Positions 11,031 to 22,142 of a DNA stretch of 64,000 nt are shown in pieces. Made by a program: the position numbers and the translations under genes. Within the stretch, counting starts at the first letter, position 1, and every line of letters begins with the position of its first letter. Source of the DNA: Knufia peltigerae (Eukaryota; Ascomycota; Eurotiomycetes; Chaetothyriales; Trichomeriaceae); contig JAPDRN010000130.1 in the NCBI GenBank assembly GCA_030247855.1, forward strand, positions 1 to 64,000. The letters run 5' to 3'. The notes beneath the pieces are model-generated. The model saw only the letters and a list, made by a program, of their open reading frames with translations. It ran no database searches and was not told where the DNA came from.

Positions 11031-12086
11031 TTTGGCGATGGGGGCGATGTTAATCCGGATACAATAGAGGATTGGACGATGAGAAGGATGATGGAAGCTG
11101 AATAAAGGACGGATGGTTAATGGGGAAGCAAATGTGCGATGGGGAAGCAAATGTGCGATGGGGAAAGTTGGGAGTGTCCTTAAGGATAGAGGAAGGAGCT
11201 GACGTCGTTTCTTGGATTGAGCGGTGATGATGTGCGAGTGCGTGTGCGTCTAGCAGTGGGTGGTGCCGCTGCTGTTGTCACCTGCAGGCAGCTCCTGACT
11301 GCAGCCTTTTCACCCACCCAGTTTTCCAGTTGTTGCAGCTCATCAGGCTAGTCGGATTCAAGTGACGTCTTCATCATCAGCTAAAAGCAGCATGCTGACT
11401 TTAATAAGGCCCTGTCAAATCACAGCGGACACGAGTATGAAGCCTCGTCCCGTACTGTCATCGCAGGTTATCCTGTCTATCAGACCGAGTAGAGAGATCG
11501 GGTCTATAACCGAAACACCTCTACGTAAGGAAATATCCGAATATAACGTGAATCAATACGGAGAATGGCCTGATCTAAATGGCTCATTTCTACCAGTACA
11601 TACATTCATCCTTAGTAGCACATACCTCGTACTCACGGCCCAGCAAAGTTGTGAACCGCGGGGCCCAAAGCGGATTAGCGGCGTTGGCCCATCAACTCGC
11701 ACGAAAACATCCTCGACTTGTTAGTCAACACGGCCCTCGCGTCGACAGACCAGAGATCGCTTTTGCACCGCATATGTGGAAGTGGACACCGATCCAAGGT
11801 ACTGTTATCATTGCTTTGAACTCGGTGTTCTTCGTTCTAAAGTATTCAAGTATTCTGCGACACGTTTACTACCACCGTCACGATCAACACTCCACTCCCC
11901 TACATACTCTACCTCCGAATGGCCCTTGGTGATTACCCTCAAGTCAAGCCTGAGAATCATCGGGTATAGATCTACCGTATTATTCAAACGAAAGGTACTC
12001 ATTTCCGCAAAATTGAAGCGCTTGGACTGAGTTCAGTTTGATGAGGTTGTTTGTTGACAGCCGGGCTAATTCGACGCACAGTTCTC
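11031..12086. other. Intergenic region, divergent YOP1 / RFX promoters
   Basis: About 1.06 kb between divergent start codons. Short open frames on the plus strand (11362-12030) have no recognisable content. A possible 5'-UTR intron of the RFX gene may end at the TTGACAG acceptor at 12054-12060, with a candidate GTACTC donor near 11995; this is weak. The region also carries the 19-bp tandem repeat. Confidence 0.5.
11121..11164. repeat. 19-bp tandem duplication
   Basis: The unit TGGGGAAGCAAATGTGCGA occurs twice in direct succession (11121-11139, 11140-11158), followed by the first six bases of a third copy. It sits just upstream of YOP1, probably in its 5' UTR or core promoter. Confidence 0.95.
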
Positions 12087-14935
12087 ATGGCGCAGTCCCC
12101 AATCCACAATATGGAGGAACAAGCTCCAGAACCGCAAGGTCCTACCCATACAAACAATACAACCTCAAATAAAGAAAAACATCGTCGTCCTAAATCTCGA
12201 GGCTCGACAGCCAGTTTGCAGTCTGTTGGTGTTGGAAGCGCTTTTCAACCTGCGCCGCGACAAGACGACTCGACAATGCCGTTGGACCACAACGGCTTCA
12301 TGGTGCAGCATGGCCACCCATTGGCGACTGCAATGTACCCTCACAACCCGGAGGAAATGCTCATGCATTATCAACAAAACATGGCCGCGCAGTATCGACC
12401 CAACACGATAGAGGGCATTCCGCCACACGAGATGCGACCCATCTCGCAACAAGCATTCCAAGAAATGCAACCGTTCCCTATGCAATATCCTCATCCTCCC
12501 TATGCTGTACCTCCGCAACATATGCATCACATGCGACATCATTCGGAACAGTTTGAAGGCTCACCAGCGCCGGAAGATTCAAACGCAGAAAATGGTGGAG
12601 CCAAGCGAAGAAAGGGCACTGCTTCGAGTGTTGCTAACGATCAAGAACTACGACGATTGCTTGCACAGTACCAGGGAAAGAGCCTCAAAGAAGTAGCCGC
12701 CGAGGTTCAGAAGAACGAGGGCTCTGGGGGCAAGTCTGAAAAGGCAAAGCAAGTCTTTGCTATGTTATGGTATGTTAATGCTGCCCAGGATCAATCATCG
12801 CTGACACGCGTAGGCTCCAAGAAAATTGCCAGCGGTCCTCCAATTCGGTTCGTCGGGACCGTGTATTTACGCGATATACCGAACGTTGCGGTAATGAGCG
12901 AGTACCAACGCTGAATCCCGCATCCTTTGGTAAACTCGTTCGTATCATTTTTCCCAACGTACAAACGAGGAGATTAGGAGTACGTGGTGAATCCAAATAT
13001 CATTATGTTGACCTTTCGTTGGTTGTTGATGACGACGAGCGACCTTTTGGCTCAACACTCGAGAGACCGAGCACGGCAACCGGAATTCGCCATGAACGAC
13101 AGGGTTCTCATGTCGACGTGACCAGAACCTTCAAAAGCCATATCACTCCACCTCTAGACCGTCCTGCATCTCGAGCGGCTATGGAGACCGCCGAATTCCC
13201 GGCCCCAAATGTTTCCTTCATATCCCGTCCAGATGATGTCGTTGTTGCTAAAGACGACCTCTCTGCGACTGAGAAGCCGCATACTCAAAAACTGGACTGC
13301 AAACATATCAACACACCGACCATACGACTACCGATCAAGATGATGCCTGCAAATCTTGTCGCTGTCTTGCCATCTGTCCGCCCAAATCTACCTGCTAGTA
13401 TGGCGACGTACCTGGGTATGCCAACACTGAACTCGCTTTCTCAAATATCAACCACAGCTCAAGAGCCACCCATCGAATTCCCTGATATTCATCCTTACCT
13501 AGAAGGGACAACCTACGATGCATCCATAGCAAAGGCCTTGTTCCACCTCTACCGATCATATTGTATCGATGTCATTGACGCATTTAGAAAGTGCAAAGAA
13601 AAGCCATTTTTCAATCATCACTCAGCTTTCAATGGCAAGATGACTGTGCCTGTGTCCAAACTCTTCTCGATGGAATGCCTGGCACCTTGGATTCAAGAAT
13701 GCGACATGCGCATGTACAAACAAATTGTACGCTTCATTGCGCCTTTGGCAGTTCAAAATGTGCCGGACGTCGTGTGGAACGTGTTCGATCGTATAGGCTC
13801 CAAGCTTGTCACCCATCTGATCTCAGCGTTTGAAGAAAAGTGTCCAGTCCATGTTGTCGTGGCAAAGACTGTTCCAGCGGCAAGATTTGCCAATCTGTTG
13901 AAAAAGCTCAAGGGTGCGAACGCGGCTACCCTACAATTAAGTCGCATGCTTGAAGATCCCCAGCAACGCACGCAGATGTGGCTCGATCTGATGGCCATGG
14001 TGGATCCAGAGCGGCTGCTTGAAGAGAGTATGCCACCTCCTGAGAGCTTCGACAGGATGCAAGATATCTTGAAACACGATCTGAGACCATTAATATCACC
14101 TCTTGATGGTGAACTTACCCGGGCAGCGGAGGATGATCCAACGAGTGCATATGTGAATTTTCTCAATGATGTATCGGATTTTGGCTTCGGAATTCTAGCC
14201 TCCGAGACTGACGGAGAACCGACACCTCTACTGGAGAGATGGATCAGCTGGTTGGAGCGGTTGCCACAACTCTTCGACGGACACCACCCACAATGTATGG
14301 TTGACTGGCATTCTAGACTGTGGAGTAGTCTTATGATGCAAATGGGACAAAACGGCGCGCACAGTTACCAGTCATGGTGGTTTGTGGAATCCTTTGCGAC
14401 ACAAATGCTTGGCTGGATGACTCAAATGGAAGGGCTGCTTCTCGACGAAGAGAGCCAGAAGCTTGCAGATGCGAGGGAAAGAGAAAAGAGCAAGGAAATC
14501 GATTCTCACTCAACTTTGTCTCGCGGCACCAAGAGAAAGAGGAGTGAAGATGCTGCTGATGGGGAAGCGAAGGCAGGCTCTGAGAATGCCTCGCGTGCCA
14601 TGAAGAAGTTTGCGCAGATGCCACCAACTCCTCCAGCTCTACTACCGGTTCAATCAGTTGAGCAGCCCCCTCAGGATGTCGATGACGACGCGACAGATGC
14701 GGATCTTGATGAGTTGCGACAAGGTGGCCCTTTAGATCTGCCTAGCTTCCATACGGGTCTCAGCAGTCCAGTAAAACGACAACATGGCAACAATGCTCTT
14801 GACGATAGCGGGATCGATCTTGGACTGGACATTGATGTCGAAGCCGAGAAAGAGGCAAGAAAATTCAACAAGAGAGACTGGCTTCTCAGCAGCGATCCTG
14901 CTGATCCGCCTGTTGGTCTGGGAGTTATAGTGTAA
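12087..14935 (+). CDS. RFX-family transcription factor (Rfx1/Crt1-like)
   Basis: Two exons, 12087-12769 and 12814-14935, predicted 934 aa. The intron (donor GTATGT, branch CTGAC, acceptor TAG) falls inside the DNA-binding domain and splits a Trp codon; the joined frame reads AMLWLQENCQR. The winged-helix RFX domain (about residues 205-300) shows SSNSVRRDRVFTRY, ASFGKLVRIIFPNV and the invariant RRLGVRGESKYHY. The N-terminal 200 residues are Gln/Pro/His-rich and disordered; the C-terminal region has a helical middle (about 400-750) and an acidic, Lys-rich tail. In fungi RFX proteins repress DNA-damage and ribonucleotide-reductase genes or control division and morphogenesis; which role applies here is not shown. 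The stretch between the intron and 13019 is open in the joined frame, confirming the exon. The start chosen is the first ATG in frame; an upstream 5'-UTR intron is possible. Confidence 0.92.
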
Positions 14936-15877
14936 TTGATGGCGACATTTTGATGTCTCCGACAAACACCGGTACTGTGTTACCGGCTACTGTTCGAACC
15001 ACATTATGACGAACGTGTCGAATGGACGAGTGCGAACGATTTTCGATGACCTACACGACGAGATGATGGATCAAGGTCACACGGTGGTCGTCAGATTTGC
15101 GATGAGCGGGTGCTTTCTGAATTCTGGCGAGAGTTTCCTTTTACTAATTTCTATTCTTAATCGACTCGAGTCAGCCTTGTTTGGCTGTGACTGGGGAAAA
15201 GCTCTTTCGAGCATGACGGCGGCCTGGCTGGTTTATGGATATCAATGATACCCAGTCTGAGGGAGGGAGGGAGGTCCTTGCATACTACATTTGTTTGGAG
15301 ATGTTACTATGACCAATGCAGTCTCGACCTGGTCATTTCTGTGCAAGATGAAGCTATTTCTCTTCTCTGTCTACTGTTGCTAGATGCGTGTGTTTTGGAA
15401 GAGTTTTCTTGGATGCGCAGTTTTCTCGAGTAAACAGCAGATATTTCTTCTAGCGATGCACGTTGTGCGTGGTGTTTTCTGGCACGAGTTGGATCAGGAA
15501 TGAAGACGCTTGATGCTTGAAGTACGATATAATACAAGTGTTTTGCGATGAGGTATGATTCAGTAGTATTCAGTGTCGTGTTTGTGGCAACAGCTTCGAG
15601 GTCATTCTGCTTACTTTGTAGTGGACGACGTGCCTAACGGACGTTTAGGCATATAATGCCGACATCGGCACTCGAGGTTGCACTTGTACAGTAGCGAATT
15701 AGGCTGGCGAGACCCTGGAACATTTTCCTCTAGGCATCACTATTTAATTAATCCCCCCATCACTTCCCGATGTATCCCCGTCCCTTCGCCTACACAAGAC
15801 TTCACAATCATCTTATCTGATCAAAACACATACACACTGGACCTCATACTTGACTGTGTTTAGATGCCTCAGTAACC
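14936..15877. other. Intergenic region, 3' of RFX and promoter of C6 regulator
   Basis: About 940 bp. An 80-codon open frame at 15006-15248 has no recognisable features and probably lies in the RFX 3' UTR. The last 150 bp are pyrimidine-rich, as expected upstream of a fungal start codon. Nothing else was seen. Confidence 0.55.
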
Positions 15878-17431
15878 ATGACACAGCGGCAACGCAAGTG
15901 GCATACGAAGACACGGACTGGCTGTAAAACATGCAAGATTAGGAAGAAGAAATGCGACGAAACGAAACCGAGATGTAATCGATGCATCAAAGACAAGTTC
16001 ACCTGTGATGGCTACGAGCCTCCACGAGCGTGGTTGTTCACTCCTCTCTCTGAAGAAGAGGACGTGAAGTTGACGCCAGATTCCGAGAAGACTGATGAAT
16101 CTTCAGAGGCGTCATTCAACAGCCACCACTATGTGCCATGTTCAGGATATGTACGCGCAGACTCTGGCTCGATGCCGGACGCTCTCTCTATCTTAGCACC
16201 ATCAAGTCCTTGGACTTCTGAAACGGATCGAAACTTCTGCCAGTATTTCCTCCTGCAATTCGCCCCTATGCTCACTACAACACAACAATGGGGCTACTTC
16301 TGGAGATCTTTAGTCCCTCAAGCAGCGTGGCTAGACACCGCTATCAACCACGCTATGGTTGCTGTTGCAGCTACCTATGAATCTAGGAAATCTGGGATTG
16401 ATCGAACCGAGTTGATATTGCATCGAAGTAACCAGGCTATTCGTGCCTTCACGGCCAGCCAGGCATCCACTGATGTGGCCTTGATTCTGTGCCGGCTCCT
16501 TTCGTCAATGGCTCAATGCAATGGGGATTATCGTACTGCGACCATGCACATGAATTCTGGTCAGAAAATTCTGCAAGAGGTCACTCGAACGCGCAAAGCC
16601 GAATCTTCTGACGTTATACGTCTGATGGCACCGACCTTGATGGCACTCTCTACATACACAATCGATGACTCTGGCTTTATGACAAGAATTACCCCCGAAA
16701 AATGGGAGACGTTCCATACTCTCAAAACCATACGTCTGGAGTATGGACGGTTACTGCACTCGTTTTCTTCTGGAATTTGGAAACGGGCAGATTCTTCAAC
16801 GAATTCTCTAATGAGCATAGCCTGGAGCACGCTTACTCAAGCATTCAGTTCAGTTCTGCACCCTGACATCGTCTCATTTACCAACGATCCTGTCGTGCCA
16901 GTCTCTCAAATCATTCGTCAACTACAAGCGGACATGGCTGTGCTTTCTATCGATGAGCTCAATACACAGTTTCGGGCTCTGTTCCGCGAAATGCAGTACT
17001 GCCTCACTACGATGGACGGGCCGGTAGGTCTCACAGAGGATAAAAGACAACACCTGAAGCGTTTAGTTGAGAACTACGTCGTACAGGCCGCCGAAGTCGA
17101 ACCAAGAATGACAGCAGGAACGTTCTGGTATGAGTACAACTTCCCGCATTGTTGCATCGACAGCCATTTGAGCAAGTCTAACGACAGCATACGGGAGGCA
17201 TCGCTGGCATGTCATTGCAATCGTGATGCGATCGAATTCGAGCGCCGGAAACGTGATTTCTATATGGAACATGTATGCCAGTATCGAAGCGGGTTCATGC
17301 CGGCGTCCACTAATCACGAGAGCCATTCGCTTTCAGCTCGCGCACAATCGGGCAAAGGTTCGGCTTGTTTGGTCGATGTCACTCTGGGAGCACCCAATCA
17401 CTACACCTATCAAATAACCTTTACTGGCTGA
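15878..17431 (+). CDS. Zn2Cys6 transcription factor
   Basis: Intronless, 517 aa. The binuclear zinc cluster is at residues about 16-44 with perfect spacing CX2CX6CX6CX2CX6C (begins GCKTCKIRKKKC, ends FTCDGY). A basic N-terminus precedes it and a short acidic Glu/Asp-rich linker (about 55-80) follows. The rest is mostly helical and resembles the fungal-specific regulatory region (DUF3468/Fungal_trans_2 type), with WSTLTQAFSSVLHP-like stretches. It should bind DNA in the nucleus; target genes are unknown. Its stop codon lies inside the coding sequence of the oppositely oriented MFS gene, so the two overlap tail to tail by 11 bp. That adjacency suggests, but does not prove, that it regulates the transporter. 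Normal length and no breaks. Confidence 0.9.
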   Translation: MTQRQRKWHTKTRTGCKTCKIRKKKCDETKPRCNRCIKDKFTCDGYEPPRAWLFTPLSEEEDVKLTPDSEKTDESSEASFNSHHYVPCSGYVRADSGSMPDALSILAPSSPWTSETDRNFCQYFLLQFAPMLTTTQQWGYFWRSLVPQAAWLDTAINHAMVAVAATYESRKSGIDRTELILHRSNQAIRAFTASQASTDVALILCRLLSSMAQCNGDYRTATMHMNSGQKILQEVTRTRKAESSDVIRLMAPTLMALSTYTIDDSGFMTRITPEKWETFHTLKTIRLEYGRLLHSFSSGIWKRADSSTNSLMSIAWSTLTQAFSSVLHPDIVSFTNDPVVPVSQIIRQLQADMAVLSIDELNTQFRALFREMQYCLTTMDGPVGLTEDKRQHLKRLVENYVVQAAEVEPRMTAGTFWYEYNFPHCCIDSHLSKSNDSIREASLACHCNRDAIEFERRKRDFYMEHVCQYRSGFMPASTNHESHSLSARAQSGKGSACLVDVTLGAPNHYTYQITFTG

Positions 17432-19049
17432 CGTGCTCTGAATCTCTACCAATTGCTCTCAGCGGAGAACCAAACATCCACAGAATCACAGGTGTAGGCC
17501 AACCCAATATCACAACAAGGAGTGCGAGTAAGGTATTTCCCCAGCCATAGCCCAGCTCCTGATATAAGTGAGGCGCGAAGATTGGAAAGATAAACCCCAA
17601 GAGATATGACAGACATCTTGATGCCGCATTCGCAGAAGCTGCATGCTTCACGAATTCGTCAAGCAAATACGCGATCATGGCCTGCGCCCACATGAAACTT
17701 CCCACGACGAAAATTGTAACGCCCAGATCGACAACAATCCAATGCGTGTGGCGTTCAGCCGACCAGCCATACCAAACAAGTCCAACGGGCATGAGGAAAA
17801 CTCCAGGCACCATCATCGGCACACGGTATTCTGGAGTGACACTTCCACCTGCCCTTTCTCGGAGCCGCTGCCAGATGAAGTCAGTCAGCCGTCCTCCCCC
17901 TTGCGTTGCTATCGTGCATCCGACAGCGATAGCGATGTAATGTAGACTGCTTATGAAGGCCGATTGGTGGTATTGATCCATCCAAAGCACAGCGAATGTC
18001 GAAAGAGTGATGCTATACACACCGAAACTCAGACCCATTAGCAATGAGAAGACTTGTACTATAGGTCGCCGACAAAGGAGAGAGACAGGCCTCCCGATAT
18101 TGCCCTTCAATCGATTTAGTGCTTTCAAACACTTTCTCACAAATTCTTTGTCGTGATTTCCCTCGTCGTTCAGCAGTCGTCGTCTCAGAATTGGTTCGTA
18201 CGTCTCGCGCAGCGTGAAAAAGGCGACAAGCAAAACGAATGCATCGAAGATTGAGAGTACCCAAAACAGCCACTGCCATCCTGTATGCTGGGTCATGACC
18301 CCTCCTATTACAGGTCCAATGGCAGGCCCGAAATATGGAGCGAACGTCGCCACGGCAAGCGATCGACCACGTTCTTCGGGGCCATACATGTCCGCTACAA
18401 TTGGGCTAGAGAGCTGATTTGTGCGTTAGCTTTGGACAGACTCCTGCTCCCAACAGAAACACTTACAGCAACACCCACGCTTGCCCCGACACCCGACAGG
18501 AATCTTCCTGCGATCATTAATCCCGGAGAACTGCCCACCGGGCAGAGTGTGTTCCATAAGATATAAAATATATGTGAACACATCCAGACCGGCCTCCTGC
18601 CGAAGGTCTCTGAACAGGCAGCAATGAGGAATGGCCCCAGTCCGAGACCAAGCATGTATATTGAGAAAACAATCTGCATGGTGGATGTGTCTAGGTCAAG
18701 ATCGCGAGCTATGACCTGTAGAGCTGGTGATATGACGCTCGCACTCATCAAAGCGATAAGCTGACTGAAGGAAACAAGGACTGCGGTGAAGATTTTGCGT
18801 CGGGCTGACCAGGCTCGAGGATCATCATAGACATCAGGAAGGATAAGAGGAACCTGCAGTACACTCAGTTAGTCGTGTCGAGTGCAGAGACGGATAGGAG
18901 ATGGATGGATGTACCACAGATGTCACATTTGGATCACTTGTGGTATGCGTGGCGGTCGTGGCGGTCGCAGTCTTCTCAACATCCTGGGACGTTGGGGAAG
19001 TGTCAACAATGTCTTGGGACTTTCTGACAACAGTGTGTTCAGATGCCAT
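17421..19049 (-). CDS. MFS multidrug/polyamine-type transporter (DHA1 family)
   Basis: Three exons (19049-18915, 18853-18467, 18413-17421), all phase 0, predicted 504 aa. It is a 12-helix proton antiporter of the major facilitator superfamily, expected in the plasma membrane. A hydrophilic Ser/Thr-rich N-terminus (about 1-50) leads into helix 1 (IFTAVLVSFSQLIALMSASV). The DHA1 signatures are present: ETFGRRPVW in loop 2-3, RFLSGVGASVGVA (helix 4), DMYGPEERGRSLA and GPAIGPVIGG (helix 5), then GWQWLFWVLSIFD and a large central loop after LRETYEPILRRR. Intron junctions restore conserved segments (PLILPDVYDDPRAWS; LSSPIVADMYG). Donors are GTACAT and GTAAGT. Substrate cannot be read from the sequence. 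It overlaps the neighbouring C6 regulator's stop codon. Confidence 0.92.
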
Positions 19050-20148
19050 TATTGCTATTAGCACTGCGGGCTGTTCTTGGGATCGAAGAGATTTACAGAG
19101 GTAAATGACAGCTACATCAGAGGTATTCCATCACGACCATCCGCCTGTTTTATATACGTTGTATTGTATTGCGTACATAGGAAGAAAACAACCCCCAGAA
19201 TACCTGGACTTCTGCTACGTCTGACCCTACGGACTGTCACCATCGAAAACATGCCGTTCATCGGAGTACAACGAGTACTTTTCGGACACAGAGAATATCA
19301 TGGTATCATTTGATGTGGAACCTCGGATGTGGCAATACAGCCCAATCAAATCGATCGCTGCGTATAATGGCCACACACTTGGGGAGGATTGTGTTCGAAG
19401 GTCTGAGTTCTTCTTAGGGCACAACCAGTGTCGATTTCTTTTGTCGGGTGTCCAGAATGATGGAAGCATATTGATATCGAATTGGAATCTGCAGGGCGTA
19501 CCGTTCGAAGGTGTCCGGCGTATACGAGGAGGATGTAGTCCGTATTTGAGAGCAGACACTCCGAATGGGTTTTCGGTCATGAAGAGAGGAAGCAATAATG
19601 AACGACACTAGAGACAGTGTAGCTTAGTACACACCTACCTGAGAATGTATTTTCAAGTGGAAATTTGTATATCCTCACAGATTCGTCTGCTATGCTGTAG
19701 CTTACAGATTTCTTGGTGATCTGTTTGCCTTTAAAGAGGTGAGAAATGTTATTCTTGTAGGTATTTGGAACCCCTATTGCTTAGCGCACAAGGCTTTCCC
19801 ACCTTAACTAATCGACAGCCTCGTGCCGCCTAAACTACTTTCGGGGTTGGTGCTGCCCATGGTGACACATTTATCAGCCTACAATGGGAGAGAAATGTTT
19901 CGATGTTTTCTAATATGTGTTTACTGTCGGTAGGAGGTCGACATCAAATCATACCTAGCAGTCATCTCTAGGTATTTCGGAGGAGGGGACCAGTCAAGGC
20001 TCAATCTACTGTTAAATCTCGAACGGATTCTCGAAGCTGGACGGATTCAGCTAGCTCGGCGCCCCGGACTGACCGATGTCTACGAACACACGGGAATTCC
20101 TTGTGACGAGATCGATTTGACAGTACAAGACAATCAGAGACAAAAGAC
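19050..20148. other. Intergenic region between divergent genes
   Basis: About 1.1 kb between the MFS gene and the spermidine-synthase-like gene. Open frames near 19227-19611 on both strands lack any recognisable feature. It holds both promoters; no repeat or mobile element was recognised. Confidence 0.55.
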
Positions 20149-21936
20149 ATGGCCAGACGCGCAAATAAATCGCAACCTCACAATGCATCGAAGCAGGTCA
20201 ACAAGTCTCCAGACAAGAAGGAACTTTCTGAACCTCAAGTACGAGTACCTCTGGAGACTACTTCCGTAGGATCCTCTCATCAACGACCTCCTCCTAAATC
20301 GTTCCTCAAAAGTCTAGGGGACATTAGAACACAACGATCACTTCAATTGATCCTTCTTGCTTCTTTACAAGCGGCGGTATCTCAACTCAACTTGTCCCCG
20401 GTTTACGGAGCTGTTCCGGCCGCGTTATACCATCGCTACGGGCTGACCATGTCATTTCTCGTCGCTTTCTTACTTCGAGGTCACCTCCCTTGGTGGATCG
20501 GAAGGGCCATCACACCTTTTGCCTTTTGGATCCCAACTGTACAATTCCTGGCTTTCCGATTCAGTTCTTACCTGGGTAACCCATTGGGGCCTGTGGTCAC
20601 GGAATGTTTGACGTGTTACCCTTTGATGGCCTTGTCGGTGTACATGTCGTTACAGTGTCTGGATGAGGCCAATGATTCATCCACGGCGACTGCCGACGCG
20701 TTCCCAGCCATGGGTCTGTTCGCCCTCTTGACCGTTCTCCAAAGGGCATGCAAGTCGTTCGTCACGTCTCTCGCGGCCGGGCCGGGATTCCTCAGGTCCC
20801 GCATCGGAATGCAATTGGTGGTGGCCTCGTTGTACGCCATGGCTTTACCAAAGAGTCTCATCTGGCCTTCAATTCCGGCGGTCGCCTTCACCATGGTCGC
20901 CAACCCTCACTGTTCATTGTCGAGGACGACCGAGGTTCTCAACAACACCTTGGCGTTGTACGACTATACGTTGTTGGAAAGGAAGGAATCGGTGACCGGG
21001 TACATTTCGGTGTTGGAAGACAAGACCCGCGACTTCAGGGTGATGAGGTGCGATCACAGTCTCTTGGGTGGAGAGTGGAAGATGTCTCCCGAATGGACAT
21101 CGACGAGAAGGGTAGTAGGGGAACCTATCTATGCCATTTTCACCATGCTTGAAGCCGTACGACTTGTCGGGACTTCGGCGGAGTTGTCGTCACCACGAGA
21201 CGATAAACAGAGAGCACTCAACATCGGTTTGGGGGTCGGTACAGCTCCCTCGGCGATGATCGCTCACGGTGTCGACACGACCATCATCGAGATTGACCCG
21301 GTCGTTTACGAATTCGCCATCGAGTATTTTGGTCTGCCTCGGGACCACCACACTTGTGAGATTGCAGACGCCGTGTTTGCTGTCGCCAATCGGACGACCT
21401 ACGAGGCTGGTTCCTATGATTACATCATCCACGACGTCTTTACCGGTGGTGCTGAACCGATCCAACTTTTCACGTCGGAGTTTTTCAAAGACCTAAAGGT
21501 CCTACTCAAACCCGAAGGTGTGATTGCCATCAATTACGCGGGTGACATTTCGATGCCATCATCGTCCATCGTCTACAAGACGATCACTTCGGTCTTTGGT
21601 TCGTGTCGAGTCTTTAGGGAAGATGAGGCACCAGCGGCAGGTCAGAAGAAAGATGGCGGTGATGATTTTACAAACATGGTCTTTTTTTGTCGCAAGCATG
21701 AAGGCCTTCCGGTTACTTTCCGAAAACCTGTCGAGACCGATTTCTTGGGGAGCGGGACCAGGAAGGAATACATGATACCCAAACACGAGATGATTCCAGG
21801 AACGTTTGACCACAACGTTGAAATCTTGACGAGTGGAAAGACAAAAGTCATGGAAAAGTATCACGCCAAAAGTTCAATCGGACACTGGAAGGTCATGAGG
21901 ACGGTACTTCCGGATGTGGTCTGGGAGATGTGGTAG
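20149..21936 (+). CDS. Multi-pass membrane protein with spermidine-synthase-like domain
   Basis: Intronless, 595 aa. A Lys/Ser/Pro-rich cytosolic start (1-60) is followed by about six to eight hydrophobic segments (about 65-270, e.g. SLQLILLASLQAAVSQL and FAFWIPTVQFLAF). The C-terminal half (about 285-595) has an aminopropyltransferase/methyltransferase Rossmann fold: the nucleotide-binding loop NIGLGVGTAPSAM, the acidic end of strand 2 (IIEIDPVVYEFA), and YDYIIHDVFTGG followed by FFKDLKVLLKPEGVIAINY. Classical spermidine synthases have two catalytic Asp in a DxSDP-type motif; here the first is present (HDVF) but the second is not evident (GGAEP). So polyamine synthesis is doubtful, and an AdoMet-dependent membrane enzyme of unknown substrate is more likely. 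Membrane fusions of this type are known in fungi. It is convergent with the dehydratase gene 206 bp away. Confidence 0.88.
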   Translation: MARRANKSQPHNASKQVNKSPDKKELSEPQVRVPLETTSVGSSHQRPPPKSFLKSLGDIRTQRSLQLILLASLQAAVSQLNLSPVYGAVPAALYHRYGLTMSFLVAFLLRGHLPWWIGRAITPFAFWIPTVQFLAFRFSSYLGNPLGPVVTECLTCYPLMALSVYMSLQCLDEANDSSTATADAFPAMGLFALLTVLQRACKSFVTSLAAGPGFLRSRIGMQLVVASLYAMALPKSLIWPSIPAVAFTMVANPHCSLSRTTEVLNNTLALYDYTLLERKESVTGYISVLEDKTRDFRVMRCDHSLLGGEWKMSPEWTSTRRVVGEPIYAIFTMLEAVRLVGTSAELSSPRDDKQRALNIGLGVGTAPSAMIAHGVDTTIIEIDPVVYEFAIEYFGLPRDHHTCEIADAVFAVANRTTYEAGSYDYIIHDVFTGGAEPIQLFTSEFFKDLKVLLKPEGVIAINYAGDISMPSSSIVYKTITSVFGSCRVFREDEAPAAGQKKDGGDDFTNMVFFCRKHEGLPVTFRKPVETDFLGSGTRKEYMIPKHEMIPGTFDHNVEILTSGKTKVMEKYHAKSSIGHWKVMRTVLPDVVWEMW

Positions 21937-22142
21937 TTTTTCAAGAGTCTGCTTATAAGATGGGGGGGTTCGTCGTGATACAGCCTTGGGAATTTGGAAA
22001 TCGGCTCTAGTACTAGGTACCAGAGATTGGATATCAAGATCACAGATTACTCAAAAACACTAGTCATGTTTTCTTCCTTTGAATTCGTTCCGTGTTTGTT
22101 ACTCTTGTCGTCACTCTCCCCCCTTCGGTGAAATGACTTCTT

